A stretch of DNA of 54,980 nt from Vibrio splendidus 12E03 (GTDB lineage Bacteria > Pseudomonadota > Gammaproteobacteria > Enterobacterales > Vibrionaceae). Both the position numbers and the translations under genes were made by a program. Location: assembly GCF_000272105.2 (NCBI RefSeq), contig NZ_AJZD02000137.1, positions 1 through 54,980 of the forward strand, given 5' to 3'. The notes beneath the pieces are model-generated. The model was not told the origin of the DNA, ran no database searches, and saw only the letters and a list, made by a program, of their open reading frames with translations. Shown here piece after piece: positions 35,872 through 44,902 of this stretch (position 1 is the first letter of the stretch; each line of letters begins with the position of its first letter).

Positions 35872-37833
35872 ATGAATTACCGCATCGACTTAGCTGTTCT
35901 TTCTGAACAAAAAAATAACTGCCGATTTGGCCTTACGGTACATAACTTAAGTGATCTTGATGTAACTGATTGGTCACTGCATTTTGCGTTTGACCGATTC
36001 ATCCTTCAGGAGAGTTTATCGCAGGGTGAACTTACTCAAGTTGGTAGTTTTTGTTCGTTCAAACCAAGTTCGCCAGTGTTAAAGGCGAATAACCATTACT
36101 ACCTTGAATTCAGCATTCAAAGCGCCCCATTCCGTTTCTATTCTGACGGCCTAAATGATGCTTTTATCCAAACGCATCACCAAGGTGAAACATCGGTACT
36201 GCCTGTCGCAATATCACCAATTGTTCTGGCTTCACCATACCGTGAACGCAATCAGATACCTGAAGTGAACGCTGCTGAGATTGCATTAATTCCTCAACCG
36301 AATCAGATCGAATTTCAGCAAGGTAGTTTCGCGCTAAGTAGCTTCGCGCTAAATAACGACTGCAGAATTGAAGTTCAATCTCATCTTGCTGATAAGGCAG
36401 TCTCTTGGTTCCAGCAAGAATTGCTATTGACCTTTGAGTTGTCTCTTTCGAACGCGCTTTCAGCTGAGCTTTCAAAAGACGAAAGCGGCGACATTCTATT
36501 TCGCAGCAACCCGACGTTAGATGAAGCCGAATACAAACTCCGCATTACTGAACAACAGATAATTATTGAATCAGGCAGCCAGTCTGGCTTTGTACACGCT
36601 GTGGCAAGTTTGATTCAATTGGTTCAACAACAGGATGCCGAAAACTTCTCTGTACCATGTTGCCAAATAGCCGACCAACCTCGTTTCAAATACCGCGGCA
36701 TGATGTTGGACTGCGCTCGTCACTTCCACTCAGTGGAGCAAGTGAAGCGTTTAATCAACCAACTTGCACACTACAAATTCAACGTTTTTCATTGGCACCT
36801 AACCGATGATGAAGGTTGGAGAATCGAGATTAAGAGCCTGCCTCAATTAACTGAAATTGGCGCTTGGCGTGGTCCTGATCATGCATTAGAACCGCAATAC
36901 ACCCACATTTCCGAGAACTATGGTGGCTTCTACACACAGCAACAGATTCGCGAAGTCATTGAATACGCAGAACAGCGCAGCATCACGGTAATCCCTGAGA
37001 TTGATATCCCAGGGCACTGCCGCGCCGCCATCAAATCACTGCCTGAAATGCTGGTAGAGCAAGCAGATACCACTCAATACAAGAGCATTCAGCACTACAA
37101 CGACAACGTGCTAAACCCAGGTTTACCAGGCACTTATCAATTTCTAGATGCGGTTATTGAAGAAGTCGCAGAGCTATTCCCTAGCGAATTGATTCACATG
37201 GGCGCAGACGAAGTACCACCGGGCGTGTGGACTAACAGCCCTGCTGCTCAAGCTCTGATGAAAGAGCACCAGTACCAAGACAGCAAAGACTTGCAAGGTC
37301 ACCTATTCCGCTATGCCGAAAACAAACTCAAGCAACTCGGCAAACGCATGGTCGGCTGGGAAGAAGCACAGCACGGCAACAAAGTCAGTAAAGAGACCAT
37401 CATCTACTCGTGGCTCAGTGAAGAAGCTGCAGTGAATTGCGCTCGCCAAGGCTTTGATGTGGTGCTGCAACCGGCACAATTTACCTATCTCGACATGACC
37501 CAAGATTATGCACCGGAAGAACCGGGCGTAGATTGGGCTGCCGTTATCCCATTAGAACAAGCTTATACCTACGAAGCGCTTGCTGAAATATCCGACACCG
37601 ACCGAATTCGTAAGCGGATCCGCGGAATTCAGTGTGCTCTATGGTGTGAGATCGTCACCAACCAAAAGCGTATGGATTACATGGTATTCCCAAGAATTAG
37701 CGCTTTAGCTGAAGGATGTTGGACACATAAAAACAACCGAAACTGGCTAGATTACCTATCTCGCCTAAAGGGGCATCTGCCATTACTCGACAGACTCAAT
37801 GTTGATTATCGCAACCCTTGGAAAGCTCAATAA
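35872..37833 (+). CDS. GH20 beta-N-acetylhexosaminidase
   Basis: A 653-residue enzyme that removes GlcNAc from the non-reducing end of chitin oligomers. The N-terminal 130 residues form a carbohydrate-binding-like domain, then a GH20b alpha+beta domain (about 135-265) and the catalytic TIM barrel (270-640). The catalytic pair is Asp446-Glu447 in HMGADEVPPGVW. RGMMLDCARHFHS, FHWHLTDDEGWRIEI and WCEIV are typical. No signal peptide is present, so it works in the cytoplasm with the phosphorylase. A 15-bp tandem duplication near 36325-36354 gives SFALSSFALN in the linker. ATG follows GGGAAG. Confidence 0.93.
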   Translation: MNYRIDLAVLSEQKNNCRFGLTVHNLSDLDVTDWSLHFAFDRFILQESLSQGELTQVGSFCSFKPSSPVLKANNHYYLEFSIQSAPFRFYSDGLNDAFIQTHHQGETSVLPVAISPIVLASPYRERNQIPEVNAAEIALIPQPNQIEFQQGSFALSSFALNNDCRIEVQSHLADKAVSWFQQELLLTFELSLSNALSAELSKDESGDILFRSNPTLDEAEYKLRITEQQIIIESGSQSGFVHAVASLIQLVQQQDAENFSVPCCQIADQPRFKYRGMMLDCARHFHSVEQVKRLINQLAHYKFNVFHWHLTDDEGWRIEIKSLPQLTEIGAWRGPDHALEPQYTHISENYGGFYTQQQIREVIEYAEQRSITVIPEIDIPGHCRAAIKSLPEMLVEQADTTQYKSIQHYNDNVLNPGLPGTYQFLDAVIEEVAELFPSELIHMGADEVPPGVWTNSPAAQALMKEHQYQDSKDLQGHLFRYAENKLKQLGKRMVGWEEAQHGNKVSKETIIYSWLSEEAAVNCARQGFDVVLQPAQFTYLDMTQDYAPEEPGVDWAAVIPLEQAYTYEALAEISDTDRIRKRIRGIQCALWCEIVTNQKRMDYMVFPRISALAEGCWTHKNNRNWLDYLSRLKGHLPLLDRLNVDYRNPWKAQ

Positions 37834-37925
37834 AACAAACCAAAGCGACACTCACATCGAGTGGTTGCTGACTCAAATTAAGGTGCTCAGTTAGATACGA
37901 CTCAGCATCACTATTTAAAAATTAG

Positions 37926-37939
37926 CTGCATAGATGCAG
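37926..37939 (+). repeat. Small hairpin before the chitobiose phosphorylase gene
   Basis: CTGCAT/ATGCAG around AG, 22 bp before the start codon of the phosphorylase gene, in a 127-bp gap. ACTC/GAGT earlier in the gap is weaker. It may influence initiation or mRNA processing. Confidence 0.4.
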
Positions 37940-37960
37940 TTTGTTAAAAAGGAAATGACA

Positions 37961-40366
37961 ATGAAATACGGCTATTTCGATAACGACAATCGCGAATACG
38001 TCATCACTCGCCCTGATGTACCAGCACCTTGGACAAACTACCTAGGTACTGAAAAGTTTTGTACCGTGATTTCGCACAATGCGGGCGGTTACTCGTTCTA
38101 CAATTCTCCGGAATACAACCGTGTTACTAAGTTCCGTCCAAACGGCACCTTTGACCGTCCTGGACACTATGTGTACCTGCGTGATGATGAGACAGGTGAT
38201 TACTGGTCTATCTCTTGGCAGCCAGTGGCAAAGAGCCTAGATGAAGCGAATTACGAAGTTCGTCACGGGTTGTCATATTCAAAGTTCAAATGTGAATACA
38301 GCGGTATTACAGCGACCAAAACGCTATTCGTACCTAAGGGTGAAGATGCAGAAGTTTGGGACGTTGTATTAAAGAACAACACTGATAAGCCTCGTACTAT
38401 CAGCACTTTCTCGTTTGTTGAGTTCTCTTTCAGCCACATTCAATCAGACAATCAAAACCATCAGATGTCTCTGTACTCTGCTGGCACGTCTTACCAAGAA
38501 GGTGTTCTGGAATACGACCTGTACTACAACACTAATGACTTTGAAGGCTTCTACTACCTAGCTTCAACTTTCTCACCAGACAGCTACGATGGCCAACGTG
38601 ACAACTTCCTTGGCATGTACCGTGATGAAGCAAATCCAATTGCGGTTGAAAACGGTAAGTGTTCTAACAGCGCTCAAACTTGTTACAACCATTGTGGTTC
38701 TCTGCACAAGCAATTTACGATTCAACCCGGTGAAGAAGTTCGCTTTGCGTATGTACTCGGTATCGGTAAAGGCAACGGTGAACGCCTACGTGAGAAGTAC
38801 CAAGACACAGCAAACGTAGACGCCGCTTTCCAAGGCATCAAAGATCACTGGGACGAGCGTTGCAACAAATTCCAAGTTAAGTCGCCAAACGAAGGCTTAG
38901 ACACAATGATCAACACGTGGACGCTGTACCAAGCAGAAACCTGTGTGGTTTGGTCACGCTTTGCATCATTCATCGAAGTTGGCGGTCGTACTGGTCTTGG
39001 TTACCGTGATACGGCGCAAGATGCTATTTCAGTACCTCATGCCAACCCACAAATGACCAAGAAGCGTATTATCGACCTGCTTCGCGGACAAGTGAAAGCG
39101 GGCTACGGTCTACACTTGTTCGATCCAGACTGGTTCGATCCAGAGAAAGCCGACGTTGAGCCATCAAAATCACCAACGGTTGTTCCAACACCGTCAGATG
39201 ACGACAAGATCCACGGCATTGAAGACACATGTTCTGATGACCACCTATGGATCGTTCCGACCATCATCAAGTACGTGATGGAAACCGGTGAACACGACTT
39301 CTTCGATGAAGTGATTCCATACGCAGACGGTGGCGAGGCGACAGTTTACGAACACATGAAAGCGGCACTGAACTTCTCTGCTGAATACGTGGGTCAAACG
39401 GGTATCTGTAAAGGTCTTCGTGCTGACTGGAATGACTGTTTGAACCTAGGTGGCGGTGAATCTTCAATGGTTTCATTCCTACACTTCTGGGCGCTACAAG
39501 AATTCCTAGATCTTGCTAAGTTCCGCAATAACGATGCTGACGTTGCGAAATACACAGAAATGGCAGCTAACGTTCGCGAAGCGTGTGAAACGCACCTTTG
39601 GGATAACGAAGGCGGCTGGTACATCCGTGGTCTGACTAAAAATGGCGACAAGATCGGTACCGCTCAACAAGCTGAAGGCCGTGTGCACCTTGAGTCAAAC
39701 ACGCTAGCAGTTCTATCTGGTGCTGTTTCTCAAGAACGCGGTGAGAAAGCGATGGACGCTGTTGATGAGAACCTTTTCTCTGAATACGGCCTACACCTAA
39801 ACTCTCCTTCATTTGCAACACCAAACGATGATATCGGCTTCGTAACTCGCGTTTACCAAGGCGTAAAAGAGAACGGCGCAATCTTCTCTCACCCTAACCC
39901 GTGGGCCTGGGTGGCAGAAGCGAAACTAGGTCGTGGTGACCGCGCGATGAAGTTCTACGACGCACTGAACCCTTACAACCAAAACGACATGATTGAAACG
40001 CGTTACGCAGAACCATACTCGTACGTGCAGTTCATCATGGGTAAAGATCACCAAGACCATGGTCGTGCAAACCACCCTTGGTTAACGGGTACCTCTGGTT
40101 GGGCTTACTTCGCGGTAACCAACTTCATTCTTGGTGTTCGTACAGGCTTTGAAGGCTTAACGGTTGATCCTTGTATCCCGACTGACTGGCCAGAGTTCGA
40201 GGTTACTCGTCAATGGCGTGGCGCAACTTACAACATCACAGTGCAAAACCCGAATGCAGTAAGCAAAGGCGTTGCCTCTATCACTATCAATGGTGAGTCA
40301 GTTGAAGGCGCCATCCCAGTACAAGCAGAAGGCAGCGTGAACGATGTTGTCGTTGTTCTAGGCTAG
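37961..40366 (+). CDS. chbP: N,N'-diacetylchitobiose phosphorylase (GH94)
   Basis: An 801-residue cytoplasmic enzyme that splits (GlcNAc)2 with phosphate into GlcNAc and GlcNAc-1-phosphate, saving one ATP. The start ATG at 37961 (AAGGA, 7 nt upstream) gives exactly the length of the structurally known Vibrio proteolyticus enzyme; a start nine codons earlier lacks a site. An N-terminal beta-sandwich (about 1-270), helical linker (271-305) and (alpha/alpha)6 barrel (306-725) are expected. The general acid is Asp492 in LRADWNDCLN, the same number as in V. proteolyticus. RYAEPYSYVQF and GTSGWAYFAVTNFILG are GH94-typical. Confidence 0.96.
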   Translation: MKYGYFDNDNREYVITRPDVPAPWTNYLGTEKFCTVISHNAGGYSFYNSPEYNRVTKFRPNGTFDRPGHYVYLRDDETGDYWSISWQPVAKSLDEANYEVRHGLSYSKFKCEYSGITATKTLFVPKGEDAEVWDVVLKNNTDKPRTISTFSFVEFSFSHIQSDNQNHQMSLYSAGTSYQEGVLEYDLYYNTNDFEGFYYLASTFSPDSYDGQRDNFLGMYRDEANPIAVENGKCSNSAQTCYNHCGSLHKQFTIQPGEEVRFAYVLGIGKGNGERLREKYQDTANVDAAFQGIKDHWDERCNKFQVKSPNEGLDTMINTWTLYQAETCVVWSRFASFIEVGGRTGLGYRDTAQDAISVPHANPQMTKKRIIDLLRGQVKAGYGLHLFDPDWFDPEKADVEPSKSPTVVPTPSDDDKIHGIEDTCSDDHLWIVPTIIKYVMETGEHDFFDEVIPYADGGEATVYEHMKAALNFSAEYVGQTGICKGLRADWNDCLNLGGGESSMVSFLHFWALQEFLDLAKFRNNDADVAKYTEMAANVREACETHLWDNEGGWYIRGLTKNGDKIGTAQQAEGRVHLESNTLAVLSGAVSQERGEKAMDAVDENLFSEYGLHLNSPSFATPNDDIGFVTRVYQGVKENGAIFSHPNPWAWVAEAKLGRGDRAMKFYDALNPYNQNDMIETRYAEPYSYVQFIMGKDHQDHGRANHPWLTGTSGWAYFAVTNFILGVRTGFEGLTVDPCIPTDWPEFEVTRQWRGATYNITVQNPNAVSKGVASITINGESVEGAIPVQAEGSVNDVVVVLG

Positions 40367-40389
40367 TCACGCAATTTAACGAACAGCTC

Positions 40390-40419
40390 TTGTCTCAAGT
40401 CTTTACAGGCTTGAGACAA
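40390..40419 (+). repeat. Intercistronic hairpin before the phosphohexomutase gene
   Basis: TTGTCTCAAG pairs perfectly with CTTGAGACAA around a ten-base loop, within the 74-bp gap between the phosphorylase and mutase genes. No T run follows. Confidence 0.7.
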
Positions 40420-40440
40420 TGAGACTAAAAGGATTTTCTA

Positions 40441-41853
40441 ATGATTAAATTTGGTACAGGTGGCTGGCGCGCTTTCATTGGTGAGGAGTTCACTAGAGAG
40501 AACGTTCGCTTGGTAGCGCAAGCACTCGCTAACATCATCAACAACGAAGATGCAGCCAAGAATGGGTTTGTAATCGGCTATGACCGCCGCTTCCTTTCAG
40601 ATAAAGCCGCATGCTGGTTTGCAGAAGTACTTGCGGCGAACAACATCAAAGTAAGCTTCATCGATAAATTCGTTCCAACTCCTATCGTAATGTTCCAAGC
40701 GAAAGAGATGGGCTGCACCTACTCGGCATGTATTACCGCTTCTCACAACCCCGCTGATTACAATGGTATTAAGGTGTTCATTGAAGGCGGCCGCGATGCC
40801 GATGAGATCATCACAGAGAAGATCGAACAGCAAATCGCAACCCTAACCAACGAAGATGTTATTCGTGTCGATTTCGAACAAGCGTTGAATGACAAAGAGA
40901 TCGAGATCATCAACCCGATGAACGCCTTTGTTGATTCCATCATTAATGCCATCGATATTGAATCGATCAAGAAAGCGAACCTACGCGTACTGATCGACCC
41001 AATGTTTGGTGTGGCGAAAAACGCTCTGCAAACGGTTCTTATCAACGGTCGTTGTGATGTCGACGTCATCAACGATGGCAAAAACCCAGATTTTGGTGGC
41101 TTAATGCCGTCGCCAAATGCTGCAACGCTCTATCGCTTGAAGCACTTAGTTGCAGCAGAAGGCTATGACATTGGTATTGGTACTGATGGCGATGCCGACC
41201 GTTTGGGGATCATCGATGAGAAAGGTCACTTCATTCATCCTAACGAAGTACTACTCCTACTTTACTACTACTTGCTGGAATACAAAGGCTGGAAGGGCTC
41301 TGTCGTTCGTAACATCGCAACCACACATCTACTGGATAAAGTGGCGGCAGATCATGGTGAGAAGAGCTTTGAGGTTCCTGTAGGCTTTAAGCATATCAGC
41401 TCGCAAATGGAGGCCGATGACTCTCTGATTGGTGGCGAAAGTTCGGGTGGTTTAACCATTCGTGGTCACATCAAAGGTAAGGATGGCGTATTTGCTTCAA
41501 GCTTACTGGTTGAGATGATCAGTGTGACAGGCAAGAAGCTGTCTGAATTACTTGATGAGATTTACTCTAAATATGGCTATGCCTACACCGCGGAAGGCGA
41601 TTGTAAGTTTAAACCTTCAGAGAAAGAAGCGCTCTACACTAAGATCTACGTCGAGAAGCAACTGCCTGAATTTGAATACGAAATTGAAAGAGTCAGCTAT
41701 GAAGATGGTGCCAAGGTGTACTTCAAGAATGGCGGCTGGGTAATTGCTCGATTCTCAGGAACAGAGCCGTTACTACGAATCTTCGCAGAAATGGAAGATA
41801 AAGACACTGCAGAACGTGTTCTTCAAAAAGTGAAAGACTTCCTCTCTCTATAG
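40441..41853 (+). CDS. Phosphohexomutase, probably GlcNAc-1-P to GlcNAc-6-P
   Basis: A 470-residue member of the alpha-D-phosphohexomutase family. The phosphoserine loop ITASHNP is near residue 100, the metal loop GTDGDADRLG near 245, the sugar-binding loop GGESSGGLTI near 325 and the phosphate-binding loop [12 protein letters not shown] near 440. As the last gene of the chb operon it should convert the GlcNAc-1-P made by the phosphorylase into GlcNAc-6-P for NagA and NagB. Specificity is inferred from position; glucose-1-P activity is also possible. ATG follows AAGGA by 7 nt. It is only distantly related to glmM in this window. Confidence 0.9.
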   Translation: MIKFGTGGWRAFIGEEFTRENVRLVAQALANIINNEDAAKNGFVIGYDRRFLSDKAACWFAEVLAANNIKVSFIDKFVPTPIVMFQAKEMGCTYSACITASHNPADYNGIKVFIEGGRDADEIITEKIEQQIATLTNEDVIRVDFEQALNDKEIEIINPMNAFVDSIINAIDIESIKKANLRVLIDPMFGVAKNALQTVLINGRCDVDVINDGKNPDFGGLMPSPNAATLYRLKHLVAAEGYDIGIGTDGDADRLGIIDEKGHFIHPNEVLLLLYYYLLEYKGWKGSVVRNIATTHLLDKVAADHGEKSFEVPVGFKHISSQMEADDSLIGGESSGGLTIRGHIKGKDGVFASSLLVEMISVTGKKLSELLDEIYSKYGYAYTAEGDCKFKPSEKEALYTKIYVEKQLPEFEYEIERVSYEDGAKVYFKNGGWVIARFSGTEPLLRIFAEMEDKDTAERVLQKVKDFLSL

Positions 41854-41929
41854 GCTTATAGAGTGCAGCAGTTTTGTATGGGACTTAACAAATCACTGCC
41901 TTGTTAAAGCCTATAAGTGAAGAACTCTT

Positions 41930-41963
41930 GCCCAGTACTTTGATTGAAGTGCTGGGCTTTTTT
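41930..41963 (+). terminator. chb operon terminator
   Basis: GCCCAGTACTT pairs with AAGTGCTGGGC (one G-U) around TGATTG, followed by TTTTTT. It ends the operon that starts at cbp, more than 14 kb upstream. Confidence 0.92.
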
Positions 41964-42003
41964 ATCGCGATTCTTGTAACGATTAGTATCGCGTTATATC
42001 TCT

Positions 42004-43032
42004 TTAAAAAGCCAATACGCCTTTGGTATCCACTTTTACGTTGACCGGCATACCAACTTCAAGCGCTTCTGACGAGGTTGCTAATAACTTCTGACCATGC
42101 GCTTCGATTACATAACGACAGTGATCGCCCATAAACTGCTGTTCTAGCACTGAAATAGCGCTGTCTTGCTCATAACTTGCTTGGATCTGCTGCGGTCTTA
42201 GTAACAACGAACATTCCGATCCCACTTCAATCTGAGTTTGTGCTTTCGCTTCTATCAGGCCTAAGCTTGTTTCAAATTCATTTCCTGAAATACGCTGCGC
42301 ATTGAGATAGCTACCGCCGCCCAAAAAGTCTGCAACGAACTTACTCGAAGGGTGGAAATACAACTCAGAGGCCGAACCATATTGTTCAATCACACCATGG
42401 TTCATTACTGCCATCTTATCTGCAAACGCGAACGCTTCTTCGCGGCTGTGAGTTACGAAAATAGCTGTCACACCCTGCTTCTTAAAGATCTTACGAATTT
42501 GAGAAATCAGCTCATGACGAACCTGAGTATCGATGTTCGAGAACGGTTCATCCAATAGCAGTAAATCAGGCTTGTATGCCAAAGATCGGGCAATCGCAAC
42601 ACGCTGCTGTTGACCACCAGAAAGTTGATGCGGGTATCGGTCACCATACTCATCTAAGTGAACCAACTCTAACATCTCTTGAACTTTCTCTTTCTTTTTC
42701 TGCTCTGAGAGTTCTTTTAGTCCAAAGCCAACGTTCTGGTTGACCGTCAGGTGCGGGAACAGAGCGTAGTCTTGGAAAATCATACCGATATTTCGTTGCT
42801 CCGGTGGCAACCAATTATCACCATCATCGATGGTTTGACAGTTCAAACTCATTACGCCGCTACTCAATGGAAGCAGGCCAGCAATCGCCTTAAGTAAGGT
42901 GGTTTTTCCGCAGCCACTTGCACCAAGAAGACAAACAATTTCACCATGCTCAACTTCTAACGAGAGCGCTTCCAAGATGGTTTGCGACTCATATTTACAA
43001 GTCAGATCTTTAATTGATAATGCACAACTCAT
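42004..43032 (-). CDS. fbpC: Iron(III) ABC transporter ATP-binding protein FbpC
   Basis: A 342-residue ATPase that energises ferric iron uptake. Walker A GASGCGKTT near residue 38, signature LSGGQQQRVAIA near 137, Walker B LLLDEPFSNID near 159, and switch His in FVTHSREEAFAFADK near 194 are clear. A C-terminal TOBE-like domain (about 240-342) follows. Its start codon shares one base with the stop of fbpB, indicating translational coupling. It converges on the chb operon. Confidence 0.93.
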   Translation of the reverse strand: MSCALSIKDLTCKYESQTILEALSLEVEHGEIVCLLGASGCGKTTLLKAIAGLLPLSSGVMSLNCQTIDDGDNWLPPEQRNIGMIFQDYALFPHLTVNQNVGFGLKELSEQKKKEKVQEMLELVHLDEYGDRYPHQLSGGQQQRVAIARSLAYKPDLLLLDEPFSNIDTQVRHELISQIRKIFKKQGVTAIFVTHSREEAFAFADKMAVMNHGVIEQYGSASELYFHPSSKFVADFLGGGSYLNAQRISGNEFETSLGLIEAKAQTQIEVGSECSLLLRPQQIQASYEQDSAISVLEQQFMGDHCRYVIEAHGQKLLATSSEALEVGMPVNVKVDTKGVLAF

Positions 43033-44657
43033 TAGTGTTTCTGCTCCAAGGAACGGTTTACGATAATCAGAGGAATTAAACCTACTAACACCAGTAATAC
43101 AGCAGGCATCGCCGCCAATTCGAGGTGCTCATCTGAGGCATAGTTATAAACATAGGTCGCTAATGTTTCGAAGTTGAAAGGACGCAGCAGCAATGCCGCA
43201 TTTAGCTCTTTCATTGATTCGATAAACACCAATAAACCGGCGATCAGCGCGCCGCGTTTAATCAAAGGTAAATGAACACGACGTAACATCTGGTTGGTAT
43301 TGCAACCCATGGTTTTAGAAGCCATATCCAATGAAGGAGATACTTTACTCAAGCTACTTTCAATACTGCCAATCGCCACCGCAGAAAAACGCACCACCAT
43401 GGCAAAGATAAGCGCAAACATAGAGCCAGAGAAAATCAGCCCCGGACGTCCCCACTCCATCACTTTAGCAATATCATTAACTAAATGATCCATGAACAGC
43501 ACAGGCACCATCACACCAATCGCCAACACTGTGCCTGGAACAGCATAGCCCATCGAAGCAATACGCATGTAAGCCTGATTTTTCTTACTTGGGCTAACAC
43601 GTTGATTAAAATTCACAATCATCGCAATGATAACGCCAATAATCGCCGCGACTACTGACACATAAAGGCTGTTAACCGCATACTCTCTGAATTCAGGCGT
43701 CCAGCTTTGCGCAAAGTATTTGTAGGCATAGATCATCAACTGACCGAGAGGAAACAAGAATGCAACGCACACTAATCCCCAACACCAGAACAGTGCCAAC
43801 CATTTTTTCCAACCGGACAAGTCGTAGCGAAAGTCTTCACGACTGCTGAATTGATTCTGGAACAGTTTCTGTTTACGACGGCTATAGCGCTCTGAACTCA
43901 ACAGTAGGATCACGATAACCAGCATAATTGCCGATATTTTCGCTGCAGCCGTTAAACTTGAGTAACCTAACCAGGTATCGTAAACCGCTGTCGTTAAGGT
44001 GTTGACTGCAAAGTAACTCACGGTACCAAAGTCACCGATGGTTTCCATTGCGACAAGCGATAGACCTACCGCCATAGAAGGACGAACAAGCGGTAAAGAA
44101 ATACGACGAAAGCTTTCCCAAGGTGAACATTTTAGCAACCGAGCGGATTGCAATAAGGAGACGTTTTGCTCCATAAAGGCCGCGCGGCACAACAAGTAAA
44201 CATACGGGTAAAGAACGAGGGACAGAACAATAATGGCGCCCGATAACGTTCTAATATCCGGGAACCAATACTCACCGGGTCCCCACCCAGTCAGATCTCG
44301 CAGTAACACTTGAACAGGGCCTGCAAAGTCGAACCAATCGGTAAAGATATACCCGACAATATAGCCTGGCATAGCTAATGGCAGTACCAGTGCCCACTGT
44401 AAAACACGCTCACCCGGCACACGGCACATTGCCATAATCCAAGCAGACGGAATACCAAAAACTAAAGACAGGAACATGGTTCCTATGACTAAAACCACCG
44501 TATTGTAAGCATAGGTGGGCATCACTGTGGACATCAGATGAGAAAATAGCTCATCTGTTTCTCCAACAGCCGTCGTAAAAATCGCTAAGATCGGTAAAAC
44601 CAGCAATACTGCAATAATGCCGCTACTGGTGTTCCATAAATAATTCTTTTCTTTCAT
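43032..44657 (-). CDS. fbpB: Iron(III) ABC transporter permease FbpB (fused two-domain)
   Basis: A 541-residue membrane protein with two tandem permease halves and about 12 helices, the usual FbpB/SfuB design. EAA-type loops occur in both halves: QSARLLKCSPWESFRRISLPLVRPS near residue 185 and MASKTMGCNTNQMLRRVHLPLIKRG near 465. It forms the channel through which iron released by FbpA crosses the inner membrane. It is separated from fbpA by 245 bp containing a terminator-like hairpin, so it is probably made at a lower level. Its end overlaps the fbpC start by one base. Confidence 0.93.
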   Translation of the reverse strand: MKEKNYLWNTSSGIIAVLLVLPILAIFTTAVGETDELFSHLMSTVMPTYAYNTVVLVIGTMFLSLVFGIPSAWIMAMCRVPGERVLQWALVLPLAMPGYIVGYIFTDWFDFAGPVQVLLRDLTGWGPGEYWFPDIRTLSGAIIVLSLVLYPYVYLLCRAAFMEQNVSLLQSARLLKCSPWESFRRISLPLVRPSMAVGLSLVAMETIGDFGTVSYFAVNTLTTAVYDTWLGYSSLTAAAKISAIMLVIVILLLSSERYSRRKQKLFQNQFSSREDFRYDLSGWKKWLALFWCWGLVCVAFLFPLGQLMIYAYKYFAQSWTPEFREYAVNSLYVSVVAAIIGVIIAMIVNFNQRVSPSKKNQAYMRIASMGYAVPGTVLAIGVMVPVLFMDHLVNDIAKVMEWGRPGLIFSGSMFALIFAMVVRFSAVAIGSIESSLSKVSPSLDMASKTMGCNTNQMLRRVHLPLIKRGALIAGLLVFIESMKELNAALLLRPFNFETLATYVYNYASDEHLELAAMPAVLLVLVGLIPLIIVNRSLEQKH

Positions 44658-44687
44658 CGCCTAACTACAACGAGGCTTAATGAAACA

Positions 44688-44704
44688 CAAATGCATTTGC
44701 AAAT
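44688..44704. promoter_or_regulatory. Overlapping palindromes upstream of fbpB
   Basis: CAAATGCATTTG (44688-44699) and ATTTGCAAAT (44695-44704) are both perfect palindromes sharing five bases, about 30 bp before the fbpB start. They could be an operator for an internal promoter. No regulator can be named. Confidence 0.3.
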
Positions 44705-44817
44705 ACATCTCATATCCTTTTAATGGTGGGGTTATTTATACCCATATACTGTAACGACTTCAAGGTGAGATGCTAATAACTCAAGGGATCAACGACGAGC
44801 TTTGTATCAAAAAGTGA

Positions 44818-44875
44818 TTTTCCAAAAACAAACAACCCCAAGTGACCGAAAATGGCGACTTGAGGTTGTCATTTT
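44818..44875 (-). terminator. Attenuating terminator between fbpA and fbpB
   Basis: On the minus strand ACAACCTCAAGT pairs with ACTTGGGGTTGT (one G-U), followed by T-rich TTGTTTTT. It sits 28 bp after the fbpA stop and would let only part of transcription reach fbpBC, the usual way to make excess binding protein. Confidence 0.8.
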
Positions 44876-44902
44876 ACTTGGGCCGAAGCCTACAGTAATA
44901 AA

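Noticed and set aside
41966..41993. CGCGAT/ATCGCG inverted repeat after the chb operon, considered as fbpC terminator
   Set aside because: On the minus strand it is followed by A residues, not T, so it is not an intrinsic terminator for fbpC.
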